A stretch of DNA of 64,000 nt, taken from NCBI GenBank assembly GCA_973895155.1, contig OZ316896.1, positions 16,554,001-16,618,000 on the forward strand, in the 5' to 3' direction. A program made the position numbers and the translations under genes. Below are positions 38,085-49,100 of the stretch, in pieces (position 1 is the first letter of the stretch; each line of letters opens with the position of its first letter). Source of the DNA: Marsupella aquatica (Eukaryota > Marchantiophyta). Below the pieces are notes generated by a model. It saw only the letters and a program-made list of their open reading frames with translations. It did no database searches and was not told the origin of the DNA.

Positions 38085-38480
38085 GATGAAATCCAAGAGT
38101 TTGAGAAACAAAACTTTCACCCCCATAGTGTGGGGAGAAATCAGATCAAGAAAAACACTCCAAACATACACGTGTTCAATAGTTACGTGGTTCGCCTCAA
38201 GGTTGGCTACGTCCACGGGAAGACCAAGCTTTATTAATGGTTATGTGTCTACTCATGCATCACCATAGCTCTCATCTCTTGCTATATCACTGTGTTCTCT
38301 CTTGAGAACTCTCTTGTGTGTTCTCACACCACATACAAGTTGAAGAGATAAGGACCAATCTCTTCAACTAGGGTTAACACTCTAACCTTAGTTAACATAC
38401 TAACCATAGTTCAACCCAAGACTGAGTTAACCTCTACACATAGGCCTCCCCTCTTAACTAGAGTTCAGAGTTCTCTTTCC
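38085..38480. mobile_element. LTR-like fragment (Copia type suspected)
   Basis: Contains TACGTGGTTCGCC followed by GGCTACGTCCACGGG, a pair of phrases I associate with plant Copia LTRs, then TCTCTTGAGAACTCTC-type pyrimidine-rich sequence. No internal retroelement coding region or second LTR is visible nearby, so it would be a solo or truncated LTR. The assignment rests on remembered similarity. Confidence 0.35.
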
Positions 38481-40450
38481 TAAGTTTAATGGTTTGAGTA
38501 ACTTATGTGTAGCTAGCGTAAGTCATTATGATAAAACATGAGAGGCCCACCATTTTTTTTGAAAGGGATTCACAATAGTTTATAAGCAAAACAATTGTCT
38601 ACTAGAAAAATGGCATGTGGGGATGGAAGTGGGGCTAACACTTTGTCAAGGAATAAAAAGTGAGGAGAATACACTTTGTAAAGGAATAAAGATTGAGGCA
38701 CAAGTACCAAGTCACCGAAAAACTAATTTATTCTTACTTTAAAGGGGTTACTAAAAAATACATTCAAACTTTAAAGAGCAATGATTAATAATTCTTCTCA
38801 ACATGGGATCCTTTTGAGCGGGAAAATACTGCAAAATAAAGTGCTTAACCTTTTGGGGGGAATCTTCACATTTGTAGGTACCTTAGAGAACATTTGTTTT
38901 TAAATTGATCTAGATAGTCTTAAAAGTTTTTTTATTATCATCTTGGGGAGATTGTTTAAAGTTGGAGCAATCCTATATAGAAGCTTCATAAGAACCAGCT
39001 TTTCATATGGACAAATACTTTACAGATACAATATTTTAGGGCTCCAGAATTTTTGAATGCCAAAACTAGGCGGACAATGTAACTGATGTTGACCTCCAGT
39101 AAAGTTAGGCCAAACAAGTCATCACCATGGGTTACAGGAATGCTATTCAACTTTCAGTAGGTTTTTTTGTAACGGGAATTGAATTTGCAAGACTTCAAGC
39201 TTAGATAGACTTTATCTCGCTTTGACTGAATACAATATTATTCTTGGGCTGTCCACAATCTAACGATTTGTATCCAACGGTGCCTATTTGAGGAGGCTGG
39301 AAAAAGGATTGTCCACGATCTAATGATTACTATGCAACGGTGATTATTTGAGGAGGCTGGAAAAACACATTAACCAGTCGGCTTGCACTTTGGCAAACCA
39401 TGCCCGCTACATACAGTATACAAAAAGAAGGCAACTCATTGCACTGCATTTAATGTGGGCTATATTTAATGTGTAGAGCAGGGAAGTAGAGTACAGTGTT
39501 GGAGACTTGGAGAGTTGGAGATGCGCTTGACGACATCCTTACACATTTGTTAGGCAATTTAATGACTCTTGAATTTATGACACACAGTACCAATAGTTTC
39601 TAACTCTTGATTCTTTTATTCAAGTCTTAGTCTCTTGTGTTCCTCTGGAGAAGGATCGAGAAAGTGTCCTTATTAAAGCCTCCTTATCCCCAGCTTGTAC
39701 TCCACTTTTCGACCCTGCTTCATTGCTTCTTAAAGTGTTAACTTTGACGCAAAAAAAGAAATCTATAAAACACTAGGGTATATCTAACACTAGGGACCAA
39801 GAAGGTGTGTTTAATTTTGGTATGTGATATTTGCTATATTGACAATTTTTTTGTCAAATTACAGGCTTTGCTGCCCTTTTTAATTTAATTACTAGGTTGT
39901 GACCCCTAGTGTACATGGTGTGAGTTGTATTCTCTCCAAGTCTCCTAAAGAATAGTTATTAGAGTTGGGATTAGAACACACCCATAGAAGACAGGCGCTA
40001 AGTTTGTTTCCAAGTGAGAGAGACATCAAGTAAGATAGATTCCATTGCCCTTGTGGCATTAGTGAGGCTAACTGTAGTGTATTTTTGCAGAAGCCATTAT
40101 ACTGAATTATGAATAGCAAGAGTCAAACCCCAAGGGAGGAGTAACCCGCATTAAAACCTACTGGCGAGAACATGGATACCAGCCCAATTTAGTGCCAAAA
40201 TTCATAAACTTAATTAGTGTAGGAGCCCTGAGTAACCGAGACCAGCTCCCGTGGGCATATCATATGCTAATTGTGCATAAAAGCACCAAACATGACACCA
40301 CTTAAAGATCCCCTAGTTCTACATCAAAGCACTCAAAATCACACCGAGAGTTACAAAGAAAAAATTCACGAAAGGCATTATTAAGGAAGCAGACAATAGA
40401 CTCTCATCGAGCGCTTCGTCTGAGACACCGGTTCGGGGCCACAGACTACG
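38480..40450. other. no gene recognised; contains a 60-bp tandem duplication
   Basis: AT-rich. The only structure noted is the duplication listed at 39249. The last 200 bases become more GC-rich and probably form the promoter and 5' UTR of the BolA2 gene. Confidence 0.4.
39249..39367. repeat. 60-bp tandem duplication
   Basis: Two adjacent units with GTCCAC at 39251 and 39311, both ending in GAGGAGGCTGGAAAAA. Seven to eight substitutions separate them. Confidence 0.8.
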
Positions 40451-40493
40451 GGACGAGCATTGTTTGTCCGGTCCTGTCTTCACAGCTGAAATC

Positions 40494-42271
40494 ATGGGCG
40501 TCTCAAAGGAATCCGTCGAGACCACTCTCACCACCAAGCTCAATCCCACACATCTGGTAAGCTCGCCCGCGTCTTTCGAAGTCAATGTTTGGCCAGCCTG
40601 TGTTTCACTTGCTTAAAGCATGTTGGGAATCGGTGAAAGGGAAGCACACAAGTCTGCCGACTACAGTATCTGTTTGCAGGTTTCGATTGTCATGAGATCG
40701 TAACGCCAGTAAGCGCTCGTGCATGACCAGGAGCCTTCCTTTGATGGGTCTTGTGATGACGACTTGATTGTCGGTTGTTCAAGACAAGAGGGTTCACAAG
40801 TGGTTGTTAGGACTTTGTTTTGTTTGTGGGGTAGAATCGTCTCGGCTTTCAAAGATATTATGATGCACATAGAGAGGAAAAGAGACTAAGTTTGCACTCT
40901 TCTCTTTGGAATCGGTGCGAGAGCAAATGAACCGGAATTTTCTAGGTCATCTGTAGGTCATCCCAGCAACTGTGACCTCTTTGAGATCCGATTGCAGGCA
41001 ACTTTTTTCTTGATGTCGTTGGGATCTTCCTATGATGTTCGAACTAAGGTTTCTGTTACCGTTCCTCATATGTAACCCTTCCCTTGTCGTTACTGCTGAC
41101 AGGCTTCGTCTGCGTCTTGCTTAGCTCTCTTTCTTTGCTCAGCACATTGTCGGATCTGGCTTGGTTGAAATATCATTGTAGAGAAAATGGGATTTTATAA
41201 TGGTGTAAAAAGAAATGTTCGAGCAAGAATGCTCAGGGTATTTGTTCATAAAATGGGTGCTCCTGTGAGGATATGACACGAGCAATCTTTGCCCTGGGTT
41301 GACACAATGATGGTCGTTCCTGGCTAGACTCTGAAAATGTTGTAGGCCTTCGATTTTGAATTGTTTTCATAAGATAGCCGCAAAGGCAACGTCTAGAACC
41401 ACGACCTCGACTGTGGGTTTTGTTCACGTTTGTCTTACCTCAATTTTAGCACTCTCTCAGTGAATGCAATTCTTGGGTATTTATTTTGGCCTGGAGTGTT
41501 CTCCCAGTTGATTGCACATTTCGAATTTGCTTTCCAGCCGATTCAGAAAGTTCTATCGATATGTGATTAGGAGCACAGGCAAAGGGATGGTCAGTGATTA
41601 AAGATCACTTGGGATGATAAACAGACACCCCAGTCAGAACTTTGAATCTTTTAAAGCCAAGGTCAGAGAAATTTCAGGTGAAAGCTCTGGAATTACTCTA
41701 AGCTGTTTCCACATAAGAACATACTCACGGTCCTCGAGGTAGGTTGATTTCAGTATATGGTTTGTTTTCGTTTACACGCGTTCGTGTATGGTCAATTAAA
41801 TGATTTGTTGGTTGTGCATACATGGCCGCAACTGGAGCAGGTGGTGATTGACACCTCTGGCGGGTAGGTCTCGGTGTTTGGGCATCAAAAGCATTTGATC
41901 AGTTTGCTAGTAATTTCCCAGAAAGCTTGGCTGTCGTAGAAGGGGAGCAAACGATCTTCTGAAATTTTTGAGGTGGCAAAGTTTTAAGTTGAAGGTAGCA
42001 TGTCGTATTGTACTCCTAGCCACTACGATGGACCTTTGTTGTTGTTAATGTTGTTTTAAGAACAGCTTGCCCCAATTGCAGATGTGGTGCGAGCTTTGAT
42101 ATTGAGATTGCATCTTCCGCATTTGAGGGTAAGAGTCTACTTGAGCGGCACCGGGTGGTAAATGCAGCTTTGGCTGAAGAGCTGAAGGAGATTCATGCTC
42201 TTTCCATCAGGAAGGCGCTCACACCTGAGCAATGGAAAAATCAGAACACTGAGACAGTTGCTAAAGCATAG
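40494..42271 (+). CDS. BOLA2: BolA2-type cytosolic Fe-S/redox protein, 3 exons
   Basis: Exons 40494-40556, 41841-41863 and 42082-42271 join to 276 nt, encoding 91 residues. All introns are GT-AG: CTG|GTAAGC, GCAG|GTGG, GG|GTAGGT and TTGCAG|A. The protein follows plant BolA2 from end to end: MGVSKESVE and KLNPTHL, then the loop SGGCGASF with Cys30, then the helix FEGKSLLERHRVVNAAL with His52, and finally EIHALSIRKALTPEQW with His67. Arabidopsis BolA2 is 93 residues, so the length fits. BolA2 proteins pair with monothiol glutaredoxins in the cytosol and nucleus to form [2Fe-2S]-bridged heterodimers; the loop Cys and the conserved C-terminal His are the usual ligands or contacts. The middle exon is only 23 nt, and the first intron is 1284 nt, the longest in the window. 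It converges on the ABCB gene, 838 bases between stop codons. No transit peptide is apparent, which fits the cytosolic isoform. I am confident of the family and exon structure. Confidence 0.95.
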
Positions 42272-43108
42272 AAGGATTGGACCTGTGAGCGGTATGACGT
42301 TGCCAACAATTTTGGGTTAATACCCAATGCTGTGAATTTGCTATCTGGGTTCCCAACCATCGCCTACCATCTCTCTTCTTGTCCTTCTCCTGTGGCTGTT
42401 TGCTTTGAGATTAAATGCTGTGAGATCTCTCTTATTCCAAGTTCAAGTGTAAGGAAAGGGGACAGATGGTCAAAACGAGTTAACTTCTCGTGGTGACCTT
42501 ACAGGCTTGTATCAATGTACTTGTCAGGACTTAAATAATAGTATAGTGAATTGAAACGGTCTCTTCATTTGAAAGGGAGGAGGTGTAATCGGATATCATC
42601 ACATGCACAAAAATGTGTCCCGACCAAGAAACAGATGCAACAAGCCCATTACAAAGTACATGCCTGTCATTAATTCTTCCAAACACATCCTCCAAAACTG
42701 GATCTTTACAGTAGGTTTGCCTGAAGCTGAGGAAGCTCGGAGGGCTGTAAGTTTCTAGAGCCTCGCTCAGAAATACAGGAAGAGTGGCCTAGCAGTGTGC
42801 CTACCGACTAGTATGTCTGTTCTGGGAACCCTCAACCGAAGATGTGTCGATAATTAATTAACAGACCAAGATACAAGTGATGAGCAATGGGCTTCTCTCG
42901 GATCATTGGCAAGTAATTTGGATGGGAAGTGTGTGGGAGATGTGTATCGTACTATGGTGAAGAATCAGAAGATTGAAACACATTCTTCGAGGAAAAAAAA
43001 AGAATTAGAAGATTGTGACGTAGGAACATATGGGCGGTTGCAATTCACCCTCTCATATCGTCATCGTATTCTAAAATTATCACAATGTCACAACTTTTCA
43101 TCAAGTTC
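42272..43108. other. intergenic region between convergent genes
   Basis: Holds the 3' ends of BolA2 (plus) and the ABCB gene (minus). No clear polyadenylation signal could be assigned, and no other gene was seen. Confidence 0.5.
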
Positions 43109-46100
43109 TCATGCTATGCTTTGAAGGCGCACGAGCTTGGCATACTCTCCGTTCATTGTCATCAGCGTCGAGTGACTTCCCCTCTCCTTTATTTGTCCAT
43201 TACATATAAAGACTATCAGGTCGGCACATTGGATACTGGCCAGGCGATGGACGATCACAATTGTGGTCCGCCTCTCCTCCAGCATAATGTTATCAAGAGC
43301 ATCTTGAACGACCTTCTCGGACTGAGTGTCAAGGTTGCTAGTCGCTTCATCCAAAAGAAAAATCTTGGGATTCCGAATGACCGCCCTGGCAATCGCCACT
43401 CTCTGCTTCTGACCTCTTGATAACTGGATCAGCTGCTCTCCTACTACTGTATCGTATCCGTCGGGAAGGCCACTGATAAACCCATGAGCATTAGCTTTCC
43501 TCGCAGCTTCAACCACCTCGGTCTCTGTTGAATGTTCTTCCCCGCACCGAATGTTCTCTCGGATGGACAGTGTGAACAAGACAGGCTCCTGTTGTACAAG
43601 GCTCATGTGCTTCCTGAGCCATTTCAGATTGAGGGTTTGGATGTCAAAGCCATCAAGGAGCACAGTACCAGAGGTTGGATTATAGAACCTTTCCACTAAA
43701 CTTATAATTGTGGATTTCCCACATCCACTAGGTCCCACCAGTGCTACAGTTTGTCCTTGAGGTATGCTCAGATTGAAATCACTCACGACAACTGCAGTGG
43801 GTCTGGTTGGATAGCAAAATGTCACATGCTCAAGCTCTATCTTTCCAGCAATTTCTGCTAGTTTTAGCCCATCAGAAGGGTCAGCATCGATTTCAGTCTT
43901 GCGATTTGAAATTTTCAGGAGAGAAACCATTGCCCCAACTCCCCTGTGAATGACTGGGAAGTGAGTCATGTTTCCAGCAAGAAGAAAACCGATCCATGCT
44001 AGTAACTGATAGACTTTGAATGCCGACCCAAAGTCTGCCTGATGTCTTTTAAACTCAAGTGCCATGTACCATATGCATAGAGCATTGGCTGCATGGATTC
44101 CAGCTTGAGAAATCCCACATAGCAAACCACATTTGTGAGCACGCCATGCAATTTGATTTAGGGGGACTTCAAGATTTAGTCTAAAGCGGTTGACTGTATC
44201 TTGCTCCAAGCAGAACGCTGCCACTGTGTGGATGCTGAGGACCGCTTCAGCAGCCAATTGAGTCGCTATTTCATATGATCTTTCGACGTCCCCAGCAAAC
44301 CCTTTCTTGAAAAACCGACTCTGCAAAAATGTCCGAGTTTCTTTTGTCAGACATTCGTAAAACAATCCCTCAGCAGCAGGATTAAAAAGTTCTGTGTAGA
44401 TGTCCAGTCACCTATTGCTTCAAAGTACTTTCCCCATCATCACCCCACCAGTGCTCCAAATCCGATTTTTGCAGCATATATGGACATGGAACATGGTTGG
44501 GACCAATAAGATTTCTTCGCGCTCCCAGAGTAGGTCGCATAGGGATGAGCCCTTATTAGCTCAAAACAGCAAACAAATTTTCGATGGAAGCAATCTGAAA
44601 AACAGGGATTCTCGCAAGATGCATGCTACATTTTACATTCTAGTGGACTTAAAAATAATCTCTTGAAGGAGAATCTTTGAGTGGAAGACCAAACCCTCAA
44701 CACGTTGTACCATTCAAATAGAATCTGCAGATCTGATTATAAGGTTTGGGGCTGCATCTGGCTTCGTTAGGTAGGAATCTAAATTGATTGGTTGGACATG
44801 CAAAATTCTAAGCCAGAGCACTGAATGAAGAACTACATTGAGATTACCTTGCAGTAGCCCCCAATCGCTGTAAATGGAATGAGGATTGTTGTCACTGCAG
44901 CTAATTTCCATTGGATTTTGAATGCCATTGCGATAGCCACGCCAAGAGTAGCAAAACTCTGAATGCAAATGTGGATCCTGTCGCCGATTGCAACTTTCAC
45001 CTTCGTTCCGCAAGATGCGATTGTATTGGTCAATGCAGAGTTGCTGTGTTCGTCTAAGTCGAACCATCCAACTTCGTTCCTCATAACAGCTGCAACAACC
45101 ATAAAGTGAACAAATTGAATTTCCAAATTGGTAGGAATCACCCGCAACCTGTAGTCCCTGCTAGAGTCAAGAACTTGCAAAAGAAGTGCAGAGGGTTCGC
45201 ACGAAATACATGAGTGACGTTGACCAGTTTCACCAACTTGCATGTTCGATTACCTGTGAAGGCCTTCTTGCAAAGAACGTTGGACGTATTTTCACCAGCT
45301 TTGCTATAGAAGAAGTGCTGAATTATATTGCAGCTAATGTTCAGGACTCCTAGCCCAGCAATTACAATGCACCACCGGTTTATTTTGTATATTGTCTTCT
45401 CCTGCTGTTTATGAGGCCTATAGAAGAGCTCGATTGCATCAGTCAGATAGAGCATGAAGAGTGGGGTCAAGCAGCCTGTGATTACGGCTGCTAAGCTTCC
45501 CAGAAATATCGAGAACCATTCAGGGGCCGCGAGCTGGCACATGCTCCAATAGCTTAAGTTTGGAGATTCTTTCATACCATCCGGTTCTTCCTCTAGAAGG
45601 TAATCAGCGGCCGCCTTGCTATTTTCACGTGAGAAATGTGGAGTCTGCATGAAAGATTGTCCGCATCAGAAAACCAACAGAAAAGAATTCCGATCAGGCC
45701 GTCAGCTGCAAGAGATTCAAGAACTCAAATAAACAATTCTTGAAGTTTAATGTTAAGTAGGACATGGATTACCGACAAGAAATCAGCCTCATCGAAACTA
45801 AGACCGACGTTCAACCAATGGAACAGAATCAACCTTCGTCACACTTGCAAAGTAAAACATTTAATGCAAGCCTGATAATCGAGCAGAAATTAGTGCATTT
45901 TCTGCTACAAACAACCAGTCATTTTGATAGCTGCCAGTCATAGGGTAGCTGAACCTTCACATTTCGGAAATCAGCTTGAATTGAATTTGAAGGGCCATAC
46001 AGGGAGAAAGGCCGGGCTAATCGGAGAAGGAGGCAGCTCGATGAAAAATGGAGATGTTGGGTATGAATTGATTTGCGAATCCAGTGTCGTATTGGGTGTC

Positions 46101-49100
46101 GATGGTGTCGTAGGAGATTGTAGTAGGCTCGCAAGTGGTGAAGTCGCTCCTGAGTAAAATGAACTTCGAGGTGGACTGCCCGGAAGAGAATTTGATATAA
46201 TAGTGGCCTTGCTTGCCATTACACTGCATAAAGTGAATCCATTTTTCTGCTCAGTGAAAATCGTAGAATTGGGTTTCGATGAGAAATCGTGGCAATTGAT
46301 TGAATCCATTGTTCACCAGGAACTAGTCTAAAATCTTCTTTGGATGCGGAGGCCATCCTGGGTCTTAAGGAATCCTCAGAGCTCCATTGTTGATTTTACT
46401 CTTCTTTAAGTCGCCAACGTCTCTTCAATCAACCGCATTCATTAAAAATGTCAGTTCAATGGACTGGTTATATTTATAAGGAATTGTGTACATTGTCTGA
46501 TATTTTCTCCATAATTCCATCCTTCGCTATCTTTCACGGTCCAAATTAAGATGTAACACATTTATCTCCGAGATAAGCAGTTTCATGTTCTTATGATCGA
46601 ACAAATTTACATTCTCCACCTAGAAACGGGCCTAGAAAAGAACGTACCTGCCTTCCAGACCATCCCATCTGGCCTGTCTAGTTTGTTGAAGGCGCACAAA
46701 AGAAGCATACACACTGAGATCACCTTGATCAAGCAGCTGAGCATGAGATCCCCTTTCGACCACTCTTCCGTGATCCAGAACAACTATGACATCTGCATTC
46801 TGCACAGTTGAGAGCCGACGAGCCACCATGACTGTGGTGCAGCCCTGCACGGCAGAATGTAGTGAATGAAGAGTAGTCCGTTCTGATTGAGCGTCCAGGT
46901 CACTGGTGGCCTCGTCAAGAAGAAATATTGCTGGTTTCCTTAAAATTGCTCTCGTTATTGCCAACTGTTGCTTCTGCCCTCTAGAGAGCTGAATTCCTGT
47001 TTCTCCTACCTGCATTGCATGTGCCATACAGATTAAATGACCACGCCCATCGTGTTTCGTGTACTACGAAAGTCTAACCTCAAATCGAGGAAAACCTCAT
47101 TGCCTCACAGAGGAAAGGAATAGTGTACGGAAATCTGAAGTATCACAGTTCTACAACCAAGGGAACGCCATGCACAATCAGAATTCACATGCTTTAAATA
47201 ATGCCAAGGACTATTAGTCATTAGCTAAGTACAGTCATATTTGAGGTTCTTAAAATGTGCCGTATTTACATGCTTGAAAAAGGTATGAAGAGGGAGCCAT
47301 TATTTCAGACCAAAGTTTCATAGCCATTCGGCAGGTTGCAGATAAAAGAGTGAATATCTGCATCCTTGGCAGCAGCTTCAATATCAGCTTCAGATGCATC
47401 CAGCTTTCCAAGAAGAATGTTGTGACGCACAGTCCCAGAAAACAGTACCGGCTCCTGACTCACGAAACCTATTTGCAGCCTAAACCAATTTAGGTGCAGC
47501 TCTTCAATATTCTTCCCATCCAGAGTCACTTCTCCTGCACCAAAGCAGCCGATCTTTCTTCAGGTTCTTGCGAAAGGACTACTTCACTGTAATTCATATT
47601 TCTTCAGGTTCTTACGAAAAGACTTCAGCACTTTCAAGAAACAATCACTGTTATTCATACTTCACCCGACGCATTCTCAACAGTGTATACTAGGCAAACA
47701 AGATGATAGCGCAGCCATGTCCCTAGATAACACGAATTACAGAAAATATAAAAATTACAATCCACGGATATCCAGTCAGGCTGGAGAGCAGAAATTAGTG
47801 AAAGAGAAATACAAGAGCTTAGGTGCAGTACCAGAATTTACACTGTAGAACCGTTGAATGAGCATCAGCAAAGAACTTTTTCCAGAACCACTGCTTCCCA
47901 TCAGAGCTACCGTTTCACCCCCATGGATGGTGAAGGAAAGTCCCGAGAACATGGGAATACCTGGGCAAGAAGGGTACGTAAAATTCACATTGTGAAATTC
48001 AATTTCACCTCTTACAGTTGCCAAAATTTCTCCACTTCGATTAATAGGATCTCTTTGGCGATTTATGACTTCAAAAATTTTGAAAGCAGCGGCTCTTCCT
48101 TGCCCAAACACTCTAAGGTCTGGAAATACTCGGCTCAATGCCCTGTACCATGAATCACAGCTTAAAGTCAGAGAGAAAAATAGCAATCCCGGGCTTACAT
48201 TCAGCTCAATAATTGAAATTTATTGATTCTGCACATGGCTGAAGAGCCTTTAATGATGATTTTTTGGATACATTCGTGGTCGGGATTTGAGGGAAAGGGT
48301 ATGACTGGACAACTATAATGCAGGTATGCAATGCTACTAACTGCAATTTGCATACAATGTGGCGTGCCACTTAGTTAAATGCTGATACTTACATGCCCGC
48401 AACCATAATGTTGAACACGGCTGCCAGCAGTGCTCCGCCATCTACTTTTTCTGTCCGTAACAGCAAGCCTCCATACCACAGCCCCAATGCCCATGATAAA
48501 TTCATGATTCCAAGAGAAAATCCCTTTCCCACACCTCTGGCCAAACCACCACGGATCCCCAAATCAGCTGTAGCCTGAAACGCCTTCGAGAAAGCACCAA
48601 TTACCCGAGACTCCGCGGCAAGAGAATAGACAGTTCGTATATGAGAGATTGCCTGTTCATGCATGAAGAACAGAATCCTCAGTTGACAACCAATAGTTCA
48701 CGTGTGCTCGTTTTATTTTGAAGATCCCGTTGGTAATCGTATGGGAACTACTTGACGTCATCTGATAAACGTTGGCCACCGACACAAGAGGAAAAATTCC
48801 CTTGCGCTGGATTACTTGTATGCCTTACAATTTCTCTTAAAATATCATTAACAAAAGTCGTCTGGACCATGACAGTATTTGCGTCACTCAGAATCAATAC
48901 GACTTAGGAGCTTAGTCAAGCACAGCTTTGCTTTGATAAAATGTTTGGGAGTCCAATTGATCGATTATATAGGAAAGTCTGTCAATTCTAAACTAAGATT
49001 TATTTGTTGGTCAAGGCTTTGCCTCAATTCAATTATAAAATCAATACGTATTGCCATGATGATCTGTCCCATTCAGAAATCCAACTAGGCAAGGCAGCTC

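Noticed and set aside
43085-43420. 111-codon plus-strand frame over the end of the ABCB gene
   Set aside because: Antisense shadow of the conserved NBD2 coding sequence.
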